From positions 1,722,001-1,786,000 of the forward strand of contig NC_007964.1 of assembly GCF_000013885.1 (NCBI RefSeq): DNA of 64,000 bases, in the 5' to 3' direction. The notes beneath the pieces were generated by a model. It saw only the letters and a list, made by a program, of their open reading frames with translations, did not search any database and was not told the origin of the DNA. The translations under genes and the position numbers were made by a program. This document shows positions 36,599-48,412 of the stretch, piece after piece. Position 1 is the stretch's first letter. Every line of letters starts with the position of its first letter. The DNA comes from Nitrobacter hamburgensis X14. Its GTDB lineage: Bacteria; Pseudomonadota; Alphaproteobacteria; Rhizobiales; Xanthobacteraceae.

Positions 36599-36629
36599 CG
36601 GATGTCCGGCTGCAAAGACCGGACATCCG
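36599..36629 (+). promoter_or_regulatory. Hairpin between tuf and rpsJ
   Basis: CGGATGTCCGG (36599-36609) and CCGGACATCCG (36619-36629) form a perfect 11-bp stem with a 9-nt loop 8 bp after the tuf stop, followed by a broken T-rich run (CTTCTTT). It may be a weak or conditional terminator or an mRNA processing and stability element at the str/S10 boundary. Confidence 0.6.
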
Positions 36630-36693
36630 CAATCTTCTTTATCGGCGTGGATGACCGGATGACCGGTCGTGACGGGCAAGAAAGACAAAGGCA

Positions 36694-37002
36694 ATGAACG
36701 GCCAAAATATTCGGATCCGTCTCAAGGCGTTCGATCATCGGATTCTCGATACGTCGACCCGCGAGATCGTGAACACCGCGAAACGTACCGGCGCGCAGGT
36801 CCGCGGACCGATCCCGCTGCCGACGCGGATCGAGAAGTTTACGGTCAACCGTTCGCCGCACGTCGACAAGAAGAGCCGTGAGCAGTTCGAGATGCGCACG
36901 CACAAGCGCCTTCTCGATATCGTCGATCCGACTCCGCAGACAGTCGATGCCTTGATGAAGCTCGATCTGGCCGCGGGTGTCGACGTCGAGATCAAGCTCT
37001 GA
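36694..37002 (+). CDS. rpsJ: Small-subunit ribosomal protein S10
   Basis: 102 residues, normal length. A 30S head protein that also serves as NusE in antitermination and binds NusG, encoded at 10072-10602. Start [19 protein letters not shown] is canonical. First gene of the S10 part of the cluster. Confidence 0.98.
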
Positions 37003-37103
37003 CGCGGCAGCCCGTCGGTTTGCGGATCGGGGCACGCGGAAGTCGAAACCAAGTTTGGGAACAGTCCGAACGTTAGCGGACAGAAAGAACAGGAAGCACG
37101 ACG

Positions 37104-37829
37104 ATGCGCTCCGGAGTGATCGCACAAAAGGTCGGGATGACGCGGGTCTTCACAGACGCCGGCGAGCATATCCCTGTGACCGTGCTGAGGCTGAGCAATT
37201 GTCAGGTGTTGGGTCACCGGACCAGTGAGAAGAACGGCTACGTCGCGTTGCAGCTCGGCTCGGGTGCGCGCAAGACGGTCTACCTGCCGAAGGCGGAGCG
37301 CGGACAGTTCGCGGTCGCCAAAGTCGAGCCGAAGCGCAAGGTCGCTGAATTCCGCGTCTCCGAAGATTCGCTGATTCCGGTCGGCGCGGAAATTCAGGCC
37401 GACCATTTCGTGGTCGGCCAGTTCGTCGATGTCACCGGCACTTCGGTCGGTAAAGGGTTCGCCGGCGGCATGAAGCGCTGGAACTTCGGCGGTCTGCGCG
37501 CCACGCACGGTGTCTCGGTCTCGCATCGTTCGATCGGTTCGACCGGCGGACGTCAGGATCCGGGCAAGACCTTCAAGAACAAGAAGATGCCCGGTCATAT
37601 GGGCGTCGATCGCGTCACCACGCTCAACCTGCGCGTCGTGCAGACCGACGTCGAGCGCGGCCTGATCCTGGTCGAAGGTGCCGTTCCCGGCTCCAAGGGC
37701 GGCTGGATCGCGGTGCGCGACGCGGTGAAGAAGCCGTTGCCGAAGGACGCGCCGAAGCCCGGCAAGTTCAAGGTTGCGGGCGATGACAAGGTCACGGCGG
37801 ATGCCCCGACCGAGAAGGAGGGTGCATAA
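37104..37829 (+). CDS. rplC: Large-subunit ribosomal protein L3
   Basis: 241 residues, longer than enteric L3 (209) because of a charged C-terminal tail ([19 protein letters not shown]), common in alphaproteobacteria. Core motifs include [15 protein letters not shown] and the [19 protein letters not shown] loop reaching the peptidyl-transferase centre, whose Gln is methylated in other species. AGGAAG precedes the ATG. Confidence 0.97.
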   Translation: MRSGVIAQKVGMTRVFTDAGEHIPVTVLRLSNCQVLGHRTSEKNGYVALQLGSGARKTVYLPKAERGQFAVAKVEPKRKVAEFRVSEDSLIPVGAEIQADHFVVGQFVDVTGTSVGKGFAGGMKRWNFGGLRATHGVSVSHRSIGSTGGRQDPGKTFKNKKMPGHMGVDRVTTLNLRVVQTDVERGLILVEGAVPGSKGGWIAVRDAVKKPLPKDAPKPGKFKVAGDDKVTADAPTEKEGA

Positions 37830-37830
37830 C

Positions 37831-38451
37831 ATGGAACTGAACGTCACCACCCTCGAAGGCAACGCCGCGGGCTCGGTCCAACTCTCGGACGGGATTTTCG
37901 GCCTGGAGCCGCGCAAGGATCTGATCCAGCGCTGCGTCAACTGGCAGCTCGCCAAGCGTCAGGCCGGCACCCACAAGACCAAGGGCCGCGCGGAAATCTG
38001 GCGCACCGGCAAGAAGATGTTCAAGCAGAAGGGCACCGGCAATGCCCGTCACGGCTCGGCCCGCGTGCCGCAGTTCCGTGGCGGTGGCCGCGCGTTCGGC
38101 CCGGTCGTTCGCAGCCATGCCCACGATCTGCCGAAGAAGGTGCGCGCGCTGGCGCTGCGCCACGCACTGTCGGCGAAGGCCAAGGACGGCGGTCTAATCG
38201 TCATCGACAGCGCTGAACTGAATGAGGCCAAGACCAAGGCCTTGGTGGGCCACTTTTCCGGCCTCGGCCTGACCAACGCGCTGATCGTGGACGGCGCCGC
38301 GGTCCATGCCGGGTTCGCGACCGCCGCGCGCAACATTCCGAACATCGACGTGCTGCCGATCCAGGGCATCAACGTTTACGACATCCTGCGCCGTCGGAAA
38401 CTGGTGCTGACCAAGGCGGCGGTTGATGCGTTGGAGGCGCGCTTCAAATGA
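37831..38451 (+). CDS. rplD: Large-subunit ribosomal protein L4
   Basis: 206 residues from the ATG at 37831 ([16 protein letters not shown]), with GGAGG upstream; a frame opening at 37774 overlaps rplC and is rejected. The extended loop ([20 protein letters not shown]) reaches the exit tunnel. In enterics L4 autoregulates the S10 operon; no such leader was recognised here. Its stop overlaps the rplW start (ATGA). Confidence 0.97.
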   Translation: MELNVTTLEGNAAGSVQLSDGIFGLEPRKDLIQRCVNWQLAKRQAGTHKTKGRAEIWRTGKKMFKQKGTGNARHGSARVPQFRGGGRAFGPVVRSHAHDLPKKVRALALRHALSAKAKDGGLIVIDSAELNEAKTKALVGHFSGLGLTNALIVDGAAVHAGFATAARNIPNIDVLPIQGINVYDILRRRKLVLTKAAVDALEARFK

Positions 38452-38744
38452 CAATCGATGCGAAGCATTACGACGTGATCGTCGCTCCGGTCATTACCGA
38501 AAAGGCGACGATGGCCTCCGAATACAACAAGGTTGTGTTCAAGGTGACGCGCAAGGCGACCAAGCCGCAGATCAAGGAAGCGGTCGAGAAGCTGTTCGAC
38601 GTCAAGGTCAAGAGTGTGAACACGCTGGTCCGCAAGGGCAAGGCGAAGGTGTTCCGCGGCAGCTTCGGGTCGCAATCGGACTCCAAGCGCGCGGTCGTGA
38701 CCCTCGAAGAGGGCCACCGCATCGACGTCACCACCGGGCTCTGA
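38448..38744 (+). CDS. rplW: Large-subunit ribosomal protein L23
   Basis: 98 residues, normal length. It sits at the exit tunnel and is the docking site for trigger factor and SRP. Motifs [13 protein letters not shown] and [15 protein letters not shown]. Four-base overlap with rplD suggests translational coupling. Confidence 0.97.
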   Translation: MTIDAKHYDVIVAPVITEKATMASEYNKVVFKVTRKATKPQIKEAVEKLFDVKVKSVNTLVRKGKAKVFRGSFGSQSDSKRAVVTLEEGHRIDVTTGL

Positions 38745-38772
38745 GGCGGAAACGGCTTTAAGGCGATAGATT

Positions 38773-39606
38773 ATGGCACTTAAGACATTCAATCCAACGA
38801 CGCCGGGCCAGCGCCAGCTGGTGATGGTCGATCGCTCCGCCCTCTACAAGGGCAAGCCGGTCAAGGCGCTTACCGAGGGAAAGCGCGGCAAGGGCGGCCG
38901 CAACAACACCGGGCGCATCACCGTGCGGTTTCGCGGCGGCGGCCACAAGCAGGCCTACCGCAACGTCGATTTCAAGCGCGGCAAGGAGGATGTGCCGGCG
39001 ATTGTCGAGCGGCTCGAATACGACCCGAACCGCACCGCGTTCATCGCGCTGATCAAGTATCAGGACGGCGAGCAGGCCTATATTCTCGCGCCGCAGCGTC
39101 TGGCCGTCGGCGACACCGTCGTTGCCGGCAACTATGTCGACGTCAAGCCGGGCAATGTCATGCCGCTCGGCAACATGCCCGTGGGTACCATCGTCCATAA
39201 TGTCGAGATGAAGATCGGCAAGGGTGGTCAGCTCGCGCGGTCCGCCGGCACCTATGCCCAGATCGTCGGTCGCGACCACGACTACGTCATCCTGCGCCTG
39301 AATTCGGGCGAGCAGCGCCTGGTGCACGGCCGTTGCCGCGGCGCCATCGGCGCGGTGTCGAATCCGGATCACATGAATACCTCGATCGGCAAGGCGGGCC
39401 GCACCCGCTGGATGGGCCGCCGCCCGCACAACCGCGGCGTGGTCATGAACCCGATCGACCATCCGCATGGCGGTGGCGAAGGCCGCACCTCGGGCGGCCG
39501 TCATCCGGTGACGCCGTGGGGCAAGCCGACCAAGGGTAAGAAGACTCGTTCCAACAAGTCGACCAACAAGTTCATTCTCATCAGCCGCCACAAGCGGAAG
39601 AAGTAG
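38773..39606 (+). CDS. rplB: Large-subunit ribosomal protein L2
   Basis: 277 residues, normal length. It supports the peptidyl-transferase centre; the conserved [16 protein letters not shown] loop with the functionally important His is intact. N-terminal [17 protein letters not shown] is typical. rpsS follows after 15 bp. Confidence 0.98.
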   Translation: MALKTFNPTTPGQRQLVMVDRSALYKGKPVKALTEGKRGKGGRNNTGRITVRFRGGGHKQAYRNVDFKRGKEDVPAIVERLEYDPNRTAFIALIKYQDGEQAYILAPQRLAVGDTVVAGNYVDVKPGNVMPLGNMPVGTIVHNVEMKIGKGGQLARSAGTYAQIVGRDHDYVILRLNSGEQRLVHGRCRGAIGAVSNPDHMNTSIGKAGRTRWMGRRPHNRGVVMNPIDHPHGGGEGRTSGGRHPVTPWGKPTKGKKTRSNKSTNKFILISRHKRKK

Positions 39607-39621
39607 TAAGGAAAGCCGGAC

Positions 39622-39900
39622 ATGGTTCGTTCAGTCTGGAAAGGCCCGTTCGTCGAAGGCTCGCTGCTCAAGAAGGCAGATGCCGCGCGGGCAAGCGGCC
39701 GTCATGACGTCATCAAGATCTGGAGCCGCCGCTCAACCATTCTGCCGCAGTTTGTCGGCTTGGTGTTCGGCGTCTACAACGGCCATAAGCACGTGCCGGT
39801 GTCTGTCAACGAGGAGATGGTTGGTCACAAGTTCGGTGAGTTTTCGCCGACCCGGACCTTCCATGGCCATTCGGGCGACAAGAAAGCCAAGAGGGCTTGA
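39622..39900 (+). CDS. rpsS: Small-subunit ribosomal protein S19
   Basis: 92 residues, normal length. A 30S head protein at the subunit bridge. [19 protein letters not shown] and the [20 protein letters not shown] tail are canonical. AAGGAA precedes the ATG. Confidence 0.98.
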   Translation: MVRSVWKGPFVEGSLLKKADAARASGRHDVIKIWSRRSTILPQFVGLVFGVYNGHKHVPVSVNEEMVGHKFGEFSPTRTFHGHSGDKKAKRA

Positions 39901-39910
39901 GGTTTAAGTC

Positions 39911-40297
39911 ATGAGCAAACCAAAGCGCGAACGGAGCCTCCCGGAAAACGAGGCCAAGGCGATCGCCCGGATGCTTCGGGTGAGCCCGCAGAAGCTCAAT
40001 CTGGTTGCGCAACTGATCCGCGGCCGCAAGGCATCGGCGGCGCTCGCCGACCTGCAGTTTTCGCGCAAGCGGATCGCGGGCGACGTGAAGAAGTGCCTGG
40101 AATCGGCGATCGCCAACGCCGAGAACAACCACGACCTCGACGTCGACGAGCTGGTTGTGGCGCAAGCGTTTGTCGGCAACGGCATGGTGATGAAGCGTTT
40201 CGCACCGCGCGGCCGTGGCCGCTCGGGCCGTATCTATAAACCGTTCTCGCAGCTGACGATCGTGGTGCGTCAGGTCGAGGCCGAGGCGAGCGCTTAA
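39911..40297 (+). CDS. rplV: Large-subunit ribosomal protein L22
   Basis: 128 residues, normal for alphaproteobacteria. The beta-hairpin that lines the exit tunnel lies in [20 protein letters not shown]; no macrolide-resistance-type insertion is apparent. Spaced 10 bp after rpsS. Confidence 0.97.
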   Translation: MSKPKRERSLPENEAKAIARMLRVSPQKLNLVAQLIRGRKASAALADLQFSRKRIAGDVKKCLESAIANAENNHDLDVDELVVAQAFVGNGMVMKRFAPRGRGRSGRIYKPFSQLTIVVRQVEAEASA

Positions 40298-40316
40298 ACA
40301 GGCGCAGGAGAAAACG

Positions 40317-41012
40317 ATGGGTCAAAAGATCAATCCAATCGGGCTGCGTCTGGGCATTAACCGGACCTGGGACTCCCGTTGGTATGCCGGCAAGAACGAG
40401 TACGGCAGGCTGCTGCACGAGGACGTCAGGATCCGCGAGCTCCTGCACAAGGAGCTCAAGCAGGCGGCCGTCGCGCGCATCGTGATCGAGCGCCCGCATA
40501 AGAAGTGCCGCGTCACGATTCATTCGGCGCGTCCCGGCGTCGTCATCGGCAAGAAGGGCGCCGATATCGACAAGCTTCGCAAGAGGGTTGCCGACATCAC
40601 TTCGTCCGACGTCGTCATCAACATCGTCGAGATTCGCAAGCCGGAGCTTGATGCCACGTTGGTCGCCGAATCGATCGCGCAGCAGCTTGAGCGCCGCGTC
40701 GCGTTCCGCCGCGCGATGAAACGCGCCGTACAGTCGGCGATGCGTCTCGGCGCCGAGGGCATTCGTATCAACTGCTCGGGCCGTCTCGGCGGTGCCGAAA
40801 TCGCTCGCATGGAGTGGTATCGCGAAGGCCGCGTACCGCTGCACACGCTGCGCGCCGACGTTGATTACGGCGTCGCCACCGCGTTCACGACGTTCGGCAC
40901 CTGCGGCGTCAAGGTCTGGATCTTCAAGGGCGAAATCCTCGAGCACGATCCGATGGCCCAGGACAAGCGCCTGGCTGGTGACGACAACCGTCCGCGCCGC
41001 GACGCGGCTTGA
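40317..41012 (+). CDS. rpsC: Small-subunit ribosomal protein S3
   Basis: 231 residues, normal length. It lines the mRNA entry tunnel; the KH domain carries [25 protein letters not shown] precedes the ATG at 40317. rplP follows after 27 bp. Confidence 0.98.
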   Translation: MGQKINPIGLRLGINRTWDSRWYAGKNEYGRLLHEDVRIRELLHKELKQAAVARIVIERPHKKCRVTIHSARPGVVIGKKGADIDKLRKRVADITSSDVVINIVEIRKPELDATLVAESIAQQLERRVAFRRAMKRAVQSAMRLGAEGIRINCSGRLGGAEIARMEWYREGRVPLHTLRADVDYGVATAFTTFGTCGVKVWIFKGEILEHDPMAQDKRLAGDDNRPRRDAA

Positions 41013-41039
41013 ACGAGAGAAGGCTTGAGGGCGTAAGCC

Positions 41040-41453
41040 ATGATGCAACCGAAGAAGACCAAGTTCCGGAAGGCGCACAAGGGCCGCATCCACGGCACCG
41101 CGTCGTCGGGCGCGACGCTGGCGTTCGGCCAGTTCGGCCTGAAGGCGATGGCGCCCGAGCGCATCTCGGCGCGCCAGATCGAAGCCGCGCGGCGCGCGCT
41201 GACGCGCCACATGAAGCGCGCCGGTCGCGTCTGGATCCGTGTGTTCCCGGATGTGCCTGTATCGAAGAAGCCGGCCGAGGTTCGCATGGGCTCGGGCAAG
41301 GGAGCGCCGGAATTGTGGGTGGTGCGGGTCAAGCCGGGTCGGGTGCTTTTCGAGATCGACGGCGTGGGCGCGCAGACCGCGAAGGAAGCGCTGACGCTCG
41401 CCGCCGCCAAGCTTCCGATCAAGACGCGCTTCGTCGCGCGCATCGCGGAGTAA
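41040..41453 (+). CDS. rplP: Large-subunit ribosomal protein L16
   Basis: 137 residues, normal length. [19 protein letters not shown] is canonical; two adjacent ATGs (41040, 41043) are both possible starts. The conserved Arg of [20 protein letters not shown] is the position that YcfD-type oxygenases hydroxylate in other bacteria. Confidence 0.97.
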   Translation: MMQPKKTKFRKAHKGRIHGTASSGATLAFGQFGLKAMAPERISARQIEAARRALTRHMKRAGRVWIRVFPDVPVSKKPAEVRMGSGKGAPELWVVRVKPGRVLFEIDGVGAQTAKEALTLAAAKLPIKTRFVARIAE

Positions 41454-41458
41454 CCGAC

Positions 41459-41665
41459 ATGGCTGCAATGAAGACCTCCGACATTCGCGCGATGAGCCCC
41501 GACCAGATGGACGACGCCGTCGCCAATCTGAAGAAGGAGCGGTTCAATCTGCGCTTCCAGCGCGCCACCGGGCAGCTCGAGAACACCTCGCGGATGCGTG
41601 AAGCACGCCGCGATATCGCACGGATCAAGACCATCGCCGCGCAGAAGCGCGACGCGAAGAAGTAA
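41459..41665 (+). CDS. rpmC: Large-subunit ribosomal protein L29
   Basis: 68 residues from the ATG at 41459 ([19 protein letters not shown]), 5 bp after rplP. Short helical exit-tunnel protein with the [20 protein letters not shown] motif. A longer frame from 41009 overlaps rplP and is rejected. Confidence 0.96.
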   Translation: MAAMKTSDIRAMSPDQMDDAVANLKKERFNLRFQRATGQLENTSRMREARRDIARIKTIAAQKRDAKK

Positions 41666-41675
41666 GGGGCCCGAG

Positions 41676-41924
41676 ATGCCGAAACGTACGCTTCAGGGCG
41701 TGGTCGTCAGCGACAAGCAAGCCAAGACGGTTGTAGTGCGGGTCGATCGCCGCTTTACCCATCCGCTATACAAGAAGACCATTCGCCGCTCGAAAAACTA
41801 TCACGCGCACGACGAGAACAACGAGTTCAAGCCGGGCGACATGGTGTGGATCGAGGAAAGCAAGCCGATCTCGAAGTTGAAGCGCTGGACCGTGGTCCGG
41901 GGCGAACAGAAGAAAACCGCTTAA
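41676..41924 (+). CDS. rpsQ: Small-subunit ribosomal protein S17
   Basis: 82 residues from the ATG at 41676 ([20 protein letters not shown]). OB-fold primary 16S-binding protein; the [16 protein letters not shown] motif is typical. 10 bp after rpmC. Confidence 0.97.
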   Translation: MPKRTLQGVVVSDKQAKTVVVRVDRRFTHPLYKKTIRRSKNYHAHDENNEFKPGDMVWIEESKPISKLKRWTVVRGEQKKTA

Positions 41925-41963
41925 GCGCGATTTTGCGCATCAGAAAGAGGACAAGGTGCATCA

Positions 41964-42332
41964 ATGATTCAGATGCAGACCAACCTCGACGTCGCCGATA
42001 ATTCAGGCGCACGCCGTGTCATGTGCATCAAGGTGCTTGGAGGCTCCAAGCGCCGCTATGCAACGGTGGGCGACATCATCGTCGTGTCGATCAAGGAAGC
42101 TATCCCGCGCGGGAAGGTGAAGAAGGGCGACGTCATGAAGGCCGTCGTGGTGCGGGTGGCCAAGGATATCCGCCGCGCCGACGGCTCCGTCATCCGCTTC
42201 GACCGCAATGCGGCCGTGCTGATCAACAATCAGTCCGAGCCGGTCGGCACCCGTATTTTCGGACCGGTGCCGCGCGAGTTGCGCGCCAAGAACCACATGA
42301 AGATCATATCTCTGGCGCCGGAGGTGCTGTGA
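41964..42332 (+). CDS. rplN: Large-subunit ribosomal protein L14
   Basis: 122 residues, normal length. It forms an intersubunit bridge and is the RsfS docking site. [20 protein letters not shown] is canonical. The stop TGA overlaps the rplX ATG by one base. Confidence 0.98.
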
Positions 42333-42646
42333 TGGCTGCCAAGATCCGGAAGGGCGACAAGGTTATCGTTTTGTCGGGCCGCGACAAGGGTCGCACCGGC
42401 GAAGTGTTTGAGGTGCGTCCCGCGGAAAGCAGGGCGCTGGTGCGCGGCGTCAACATGGTGAAGCGCCACCAGAAGCAGAGCCAGAGCCAGGAGGGCGGCA
42501 TTATCTCGAAGGAGTCGCCGGTGCACCTGTCCAAAATCGCGATCGTCGGCAAGGACGGCAAGCCGACCCGCGTCGGTTTCAAAATTCAGGCTGACGGCAC
42601 CAAGGTGCGTGTCGCCAAGCGTTCGGGAGCGGAGATCGATGGCTGA
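42332..42646 (+). CDS. rplX: Large-subunit ribosomal protein L24
   Basis: 104 residues from the ATG at 42332, overlapping the rplN stop (TGATG). KOW-motif assembly initiator ([20 protein letters not shown]). It overlaps rplE by 8 bp at its end, giving a coupled rplN-rplX-rplE run. Confidence 0.97.
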   Translation: MAAKIRKGDKVIVLSGRDKGRTGEVFEVRPAESRALVRGVNMVKRHQKQSQSQEGGIISKESPVHLSKIAIVGKDGKPTRVGFKIQADGTKVRVAKRSGAEIDG

Positions 42647-43196
42647 GACTGCTTATGTGCCGCGCCTGCGCGTGGAGTACGACAAGAGCATTCGCACCAA
42701 GCTGACCGAGCAGTTCGGCTACGTCAATGTCATGGAGGTGCCGCGCCTCGACAAGGTGGTTCTCAACATGGGAATCGGCGAAGCCGTGAACGACCGCAAA
42801 AAGGCCGAGACGGCGGCTGGGGATCTGTCGCTGATTGCTGGCCAGAAGGCGCTCGTGACCTATTCGCGTGTTGCGATTTCGACCTTCAAGCTGCGCGAAA
42901 ACCAGCCGATCGGCTGCAAGGTGACGCTGCGCAAGGCGAAAATGTACGAGTTTATAGATCGCCTGATAAACGTTGCGCTGCCGCGCGTGCGCGACTTCCG
43001 CGGTCTCAATCCGAAGAGCTTCGACGGTGGCGGCAATTACTCGCTCGGCATCAAGGAACACATCATTTTCCCCGAAATCGACTTCGACAAGGCCGGGGAG
43101 AGCTGGGGCATGGACGTCACGGTCTGCACGACCGCGCAGACCGACGACGAAGCCCGGGCGCTGCTGACTGCATTCAATTTTCCGTTCCGGCAGTGA
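42639..43196 (+). CDS. rplE: Large-subunit ribosomal protein L5
   Basis: 185 residues from the ATG at 42639 ([18 protein letters not shown]); the frame upstream to 42609 belongs inside rplX. It binds 5S rRNA and contacts P-site tRNA. Motifs VLNMGIGEA and [20 protein letters not shown]. Confidence 0.97.
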   Translation: MAETAYVPRLRVEYDKSIRTKLTEQFGYVNVMEVPRLDKVVLNMGIGEAVNDRKKAETAAGDLSLIAGQKALVTYSRVAISTFKLRENQPIGCKVTLRKAKMYEFIDRLINVALPRVRDFRGLNPKSFDGGGNYSLGIKEHIIFPEIDFDKAGESWGMDVTVCTTAQTDDEARALLTAFNFPFRQ

Positions 43197-43239
43197 GACG
43201 CTGAGAAGCGCTCAGACGCGGAAAGGCAAGGAGCCAAGC

Positions 43240-43545
43240 ATGGCAAAGAAGAGTTCGATCGAGAAGAACAACCGGCGCAAGCGGATGACCGGCAACGCCG
43301 CTGCGAAGCGCGCGCGGCTGAAGACCATCATCGCCGACAAGACCAAGCCGATGGAGGAACGGTTCGCCGCCACCCTGAAGCTTGCCGAGATGCCGCGTAA
43401 CTCGTCGGCGACGCGTATTCGCAACCGCTGCGAGCTGACCGGACGTCCGCGTTCGAATTACCGCAAGACCAAGCTGAGCCGCATCGCGCTGCGCGATCTC
43501 GGTTCCAGGGGCCTGGTTCCCGGCCTCGTGAAGTCGAGCTGGTAG
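43240..43545 (+). CDS. rpsN: Small-subunit ribosomal protein S14 (zinc-free type)
   Basis: 101 residues, the long C-minus form without the zinc-binding CxxC pairs. [16 protein letters not shown] and the [20 protein letters not shown] motif are canonical. AAGGAG precedes the ATG. Confidence 0.97.
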   Translation: MAKKSSIEKNNRRKRMTGNAAAKRARLKTIIADKTKPMEERFAATLKLAEMPRNSSATRIRNRCELTGRPRSNYRKTKLSRIALRDLGSRGLVPGLVKSSW

Positions 43546-43558
43546 GGAGGGTCGCCAC

Positions 43559-43957
43559 ATGTCCACGCACGATCCGATCAGCGACCTCATCACCCGCATC
43601 CGTAATGCGCAGATGCGCAACAAGTCCAAGGTTTCGACCCCAGGCTCGAGGATGCGCGCCAATGTGCTGGAAGTCCTCAAGAGCGAGGGCTATATCCGCG
43701 GCTACGCCAGCGTCGAGCATTCCTCGGGCCGCAGCGAGCTTGAAATCGAGCTGAAGTATTTCGATGGCGAGCCGGTGATTCGGGAGATCGAGCGCATCTC
43801 CAGGCCGGGGCGGCGCGTTTACGCCTCGGTTAAGAATCTGCCGCGCGTCAAGAACGGGCTAGGAATTTCGGTGCTGTCGACGCCGAAGGGGATCATGGCC
43901 GACCACGAGGCGCGCGACGCGAACGTGGGCGGCGAAGTTCTCTTCACGGTGTTCTAG
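43559..43957 (+). CDS. rpsH: Small-subunit ribosomal protein S8
   Basis: 132 residues, normal length. It binds 16S helix 21, and in enterics it represses the spc operon at the rplE start. Canonical [19 protein letters not shown] and a terminal [24 protein letters not shown] precedes the ATG. A pair of alpha repeats follows. Confidence 0.97.
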   Translation: MSTHDPISDLITRIRNAQMRNKSKVSTPGSRMRANVLEVLKSEGYIRGYASVEHSSGRSELEIELKYFDGEPVIREIERISRPGRRVYASVKNLPRVKNGLGISVLSTPKGIMADHEARDANVGGEVLFTVF

Positions 43958-43960
43958 TGT

Positions 43961-44065
43961 GCATTCCGCAAAAGTGGGAACCGGTTTTGCGACAAGACTG
44001 CGCACGGACCATTATTAAGGACGCGTTTTCTGCGGCGAACCGCTTTGCACTTCGCCGGAAAACGC
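43961..44065. repeat. Dispersed repeat family alpha, two short copies (rpsH-rplF gap)
   Basis: 43967-43991: arms CGCAAAA/TTTTGCG around GTGGGAACCGG, in minus orientation. 44023-44065: outer arms GCGTTTTC/GAAAACGC, inner arms GGCGAA/TTCGCC, loop CCGCTTTGCAC. The second copy ends about 5 bp before the rplF ribosome-binding site (GGAAGGAA), so it could shape rplF translation or mRNA processing. Confidence 0.78.
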
Positions 44066-44082
44066 TTTGGAAGGAATAAGCC

Positions 44083-44616
44083 ATGTCACGCATTGGCAAG
44101 AGGCCAGTCACGGTGCCGTCCGGTGTGACCGCGACCGTCGAAGGGCAGACGGTCAGGATGAAGGGGCCGAAAGGCCAGCTTGAGTTCGTCGTCCATAACG
44201 ATGTCGAGGTGAAGCTCGAGAACGGCGCGGTGAAGGTCGCGCCGCGATACGAGACCAACCGGGCGCAGGCGCTGTATGGCACCGCGCGGGCGCAGGTCGC
44301 AAACCTCGTCGCGGGCGTCACCAAGGGTTTCGAGAAGAAGCTTGAGATCGTCGGCGTCGGCTATCGCGCTGCGTTGCAGGGCAAGACCTTGCAGCTCGCG
44401 CTCGGCTACAGCCACGATGTCAGTTATGCGATCCCGGAGGGGATCACGATCGCCGTGCCGAAGCCGACCGAAATCACGATCGCGGGTAATGATGCGCAGC
44501 GCGTCGGTCAGGTCGCTGCCGAGATCCGCGGCTATCGTCCGCCGGAGCCCTACAAGGGCAAGGGCGTGAAGTACGCCGATGAATTCATCTTCCGCAAGGA
44601 AGGCAAGAAGAAGTAA
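44083..44616 (+). CDS. rplF: Large-subunit ribosomal protein L6
   Basis: 177 residues, normal length. [15 protein letters not shown] and the terminal [16 protein letters not shown] are canonical. AAGGAA precedes the ATG. The 125-bp gap upstream is filled by alpha repeats. Confidence 0.97.
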
Positions 44617-44627
44617 CGGAGCCGGTC

Positions 44628-44990
44628 ATGTCGAAACTCAAGGTCACGAATGCCCGGCGCAAGCAACGCGTGAGGCTGTCGTTGCGCCGCACCGCCAACG
44701 GCCGCCCGCGTCTGTCGGTGTTCCGTTCGTCGAAGCACATCTATGCCCAGGTCATCGACGACCTGAAGGGCGAGACGCTGGCGTCGGCGTCGTCGCTCGA
44801 GAAAACGATGCGCGATGCAGGCAACACCGGCGCCAACATCGATGCGGCCAAGGCGGTCGGCAAGCTGCTGGCGGAGCGGGCGGTGAAGAACGGCGTCAAG
44901 GAAGTCGTCTTCGACCGCGGCAGCTATCTTTATCATGGCCGCGTCAAGGCGCTGGCCGATGCGGCCCGCGAAAGCGGCTTGAGCTTCTGA
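44628..44990 (+). CDS. rplR: Large-subunit ribosomal protein L18
   Basis: 120 residues, normal length. It binds 5S rRNA ([20 protein letters not shown], then [20 protein letters not shown]). 11 bp after rplF, with GGAG before the ATG. Confidence 0.97.
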   Translation: MSKLKVTNARRKQRVRLSLRRTANGRPRLSVFRSSKHIYAQVIDDLKGETLASASSLEKTMRDAGNTGANIDAAKAVGKLLAERAVKNGVKEVVFDRGSYLYHGRVKALADAARESGLSF

Positions 44991-45061
44991 GAATTTGGAA
45001 TTGAACAAGGACTGGGGCGAAAGCCTCTCAAGGCAAGTCTTTACAGGATCGGAAAAGCACC

Positions 45062-45634
45062 ATGGCAGGTGAACGCGAACGCGGTGGCGGCCACAGGGGT
45101 GGTCGGGAAGAGCGCGATAGCGAATTCGTCGACAAGCTCGTCCACATCAATCGGGTGGCGAAGGTCGTCAAGGGCGGCAAGCGCTTCGGCTTTGCGGCGC
45201 TGGTCGTGATCGGCGATCAGAAGGGCCGGGTCGGGTTCGGTCACGGCAAGGCGCGCGAAGTTCCGGAAGCGATCCGCAAGGCGACGGAGTCGGCCAAGCG
45301 CAATCTGACGCGCGTGGCGCTGCGCGAGGGCCGGACGCTGCATCACGACATCGCGGGCCGTCACGGCGCCGGCCGGGTTTACCTGCGCGCCGCGCCGGCC
45401 GGCACCGGCATCATCGCCGGCGGCCCGATGCGCGCCGTGTTCGAGACGCTCGGCATCCAGGACGTGGTGGCGAAGTCGGTCGGCTCGTCCAATCCCTACA
45501 ACATGATTCGCGCGACCTTCGACGCGCTGAAACATCAGGATTCACCGCGTTCGGTTTCCGCTCGCCGCAATATCAAGGTATCCACGCTGCAATCGCGCCG
45601 TGTCGGCGGCGACGCGGAAGCGGTTGCCGAATAA
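45062..45634 (+). CDS. rpsE: Small-subunit ribosomal protein S5
   Basis: 190 residues, with a Gly/Arg-rich N terminus before the standard core ([20 protein letters not shown]). The motif [17 protein letters not shown] is typical. It lines the mRNA entry channel and affects accuracy. The ribosome-binding site is weak. Confidence 0.97.
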
Positions 45635-45713
45635 ATTGGGCTGAGCCGGAGCGGCGGTTGCCGCCGGCCCTGTCGACCCGGTCGGACGAGACAGGACTTT
45701 TGGAGTGACGACG

Positions 45714-45908
45714 ATGGCCAAGGCCGCAAAGACGATCAAGGTCGAGCAGACCCGCAGCGCAATCCGCCGCCAACACTCGCAGCGCTCGACGCTGGTCGGG
45801 CTCAAGCTCAACAAGATCGGTCGGGTCGCTGAGTTGCAGGATACGCCTGAAACTCGCGGCATGATCGCGAAGGTTCAACACCTCGTCCGGGTGATCGACG
45901 AGACGTAA
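45714..45908 (+). CDS. rpmD: Large-subunit ribosomal protein L30
   Basis: 64 residues from the ATG at 45714 ([20 protein letters not shown]); a GTG three codons upstream is possible. Core motif [21 protein letters not shown] beta repeat follows its stop. Confidence 0.96.
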   Translation: MAKAAKTIKVEQTRSAIRRQHSQRSTLVGLKLNKIGRVAELQDTPETRGMIAKVQHLVRVIDET

Positions 45909-45917
45909 CGATTTGCC

Positions 45918-46004
45918 ATCATGCCCGGCCAGGTGCCGGGGATCCACGCCTCCGCCGCCTTCGGCAAAAGACGTGGGTAGCCGGGACGATCCCGGTACGA
46001 CGAA
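45918..46004. repeat. Dispersed repeat family beta, degenerate copy 3 (rpmD-rplO gap)
   Basis: The left arm ATCATGCCCGGCCAGGTGCC and right part GCCGGGACGATCCCGG follow the layout of the copy at 10606-10696, with ATCCACGCC and ACGTGG corresponding to its inner arms and a GCCGCCTTCGGC mini-hairpin in the middle. It fills most of the 114-bp gap and ends about 20 bp before the rplO ATG. Confidence 0.65.
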
Positions 46005-46022
46005 CACGATGAGGACGCGACA

Positions 46023-46508
46023 ATGAAACTCAGCGATATCGCCGACAACGCAGGCTCGCGCAAGAAGCGCATGCGGATCGGCCGGGGTATCGGCTCCGGC
46101 AAAGGCAAGACCGGCGGCCGTGGCGGCAAGGGCCAGACTGCACGCTCGGGCGTGCGCATCAAGGGCTTCGAGGGCGGCCAGATGCCGCTACACCGGCGTC
46201 TGCCGAAGCGCGGCTTTAACAACATCTTCCGGGTGGAGTTCGCCGAGATCAATCTCGACCGGCTCCAGGATGCGATCGACGCCGGGTCGATCGATGCCAA
46301 GAGCACGGTCAACGCCGAGTCGCTGGTGAAGTCCGGCGTGGTGCGGCGTGCCAAGGGCGGCGTTCGCTTGCTCGGGCGCGGCGAGATCAAGGCGAAGCTG
46401 ACCATCGAGGTTCACGGTGCCTCGAAGTCCGCGATCGCGGCGGTCGAGAAGGCCGGCGGCACGGTGAAAATCCTTGCGCCGAAGAAGGACGAGGGTGAGG
46501 CAGCGTAA
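46023..46508 (+). CDS. rplO: Large-subunit ribosomal protein L15
   Basis: 161 residues, normal for alphaproteobacteria. The Gly/Lys/Arg-rich N terminus ([20 protein letters not shown]) penetrates r[20 protein letters not shown] is conserved. GAGG precedes the ATG. Confidence 0.97.
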   Translation: MKLSDIADNAGSRKKRMRIGRGIGSGKGKTGGRGGKGQTARSGVRIKGFEGGQMPLHRRLPKRGFNNIFRVEFAEINLDRLQDAIDAGSIDAKSTVNAESLVKSGVVRRAKGGVRLLGRGEIKAKLTIEVHGASKSAIAAVEKAGGTVKILAPKKDEGEAA

Positions 46509-46658
46509 CATCTGCGTCATCGCCCGCTTTGGCGCACGACAGTGGATTTGCGGATGGTAGATTTATCGAAAGCCGAGCTCCATAAGCGGTCCGGCGTCTG
46601 CCGAGTGCCCCGCGATGGCGGAGCATGACGGCAAGATTGGCGCGGGAGAAAGCTGAAT

Positions 46659-47990
<1,332 letters not shown>

Positions 47991-47997
47991 CGCTATA

Positions 47998-48121
47998 GCA
48001 TTTTCGAGCGAAGCATGTCCTCAGGCTCGACCGGGGATGGATACCGGTTCGCGTCAAGAAGACGCGTCAAAATAAAAAACTGGAGCCCGGCTTTGATTCC
48101 ATCAAAGCCGGAATAGCTCTG
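47998..48121 (+). repeat. Dispersed repeat family alpha, copy 5 (secY-adk gap)
   Basis: Core 47998-48065 (outer arms GCATTTTC/GAAGACGC, inner arms GCGAA/TTCGC) plus the second hairpin CCGGCTTTGAT (48087-48097) / ATCAAAGCCGG (48101-48111), a perfect 11-bp stem. It starts 8 bp after the secY stop. Confidence 0.82.
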
Positions 48122-48176
48122 GAGCGCCTACGGTTGTGATTGAATCGGAACGGGCGCTCCAGGTTGGTGAGTGATC

Positions 48177-48220
48177 GCATTTCCTGACGGTGAACCGGTT
48201 TCCACTTCACCGGGAAATGC
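48177..48220. repeat. Dispersed repeat family alpha, short copy 6 (secY-adk gap)
   Basis: Outer arms GCATTTCC/GGAAATGC, inner arms GGTGAA/TTCACC, loop CCGGTTTCCAC. It has the same loop and two-level layout as the copies at 44023 and 52115, but both stems carry different, still fully complementary sequence. The rest of the gap to adk (48221-48412) shows nothing else clear. Confidence 0.82.
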
Positions 48221-48412
48221 TCGAGGGGTCGTACGACATTCGTCGGCGTGGCCTATCTGCCGCAGTGCTTCTTGTGTCCGAGGCATTGATTGCCTGCGCC
48301 AAGCTACCGTATTACTTGCCGGAGGCTCGGTGCTGGTTGTGGTTTGCGCCGTTCCCGATTTCGAAGCGCAGGTGCGCGGCCGCTCGCTCACCCGGCGATG
48401 GGGCAATTCTTC

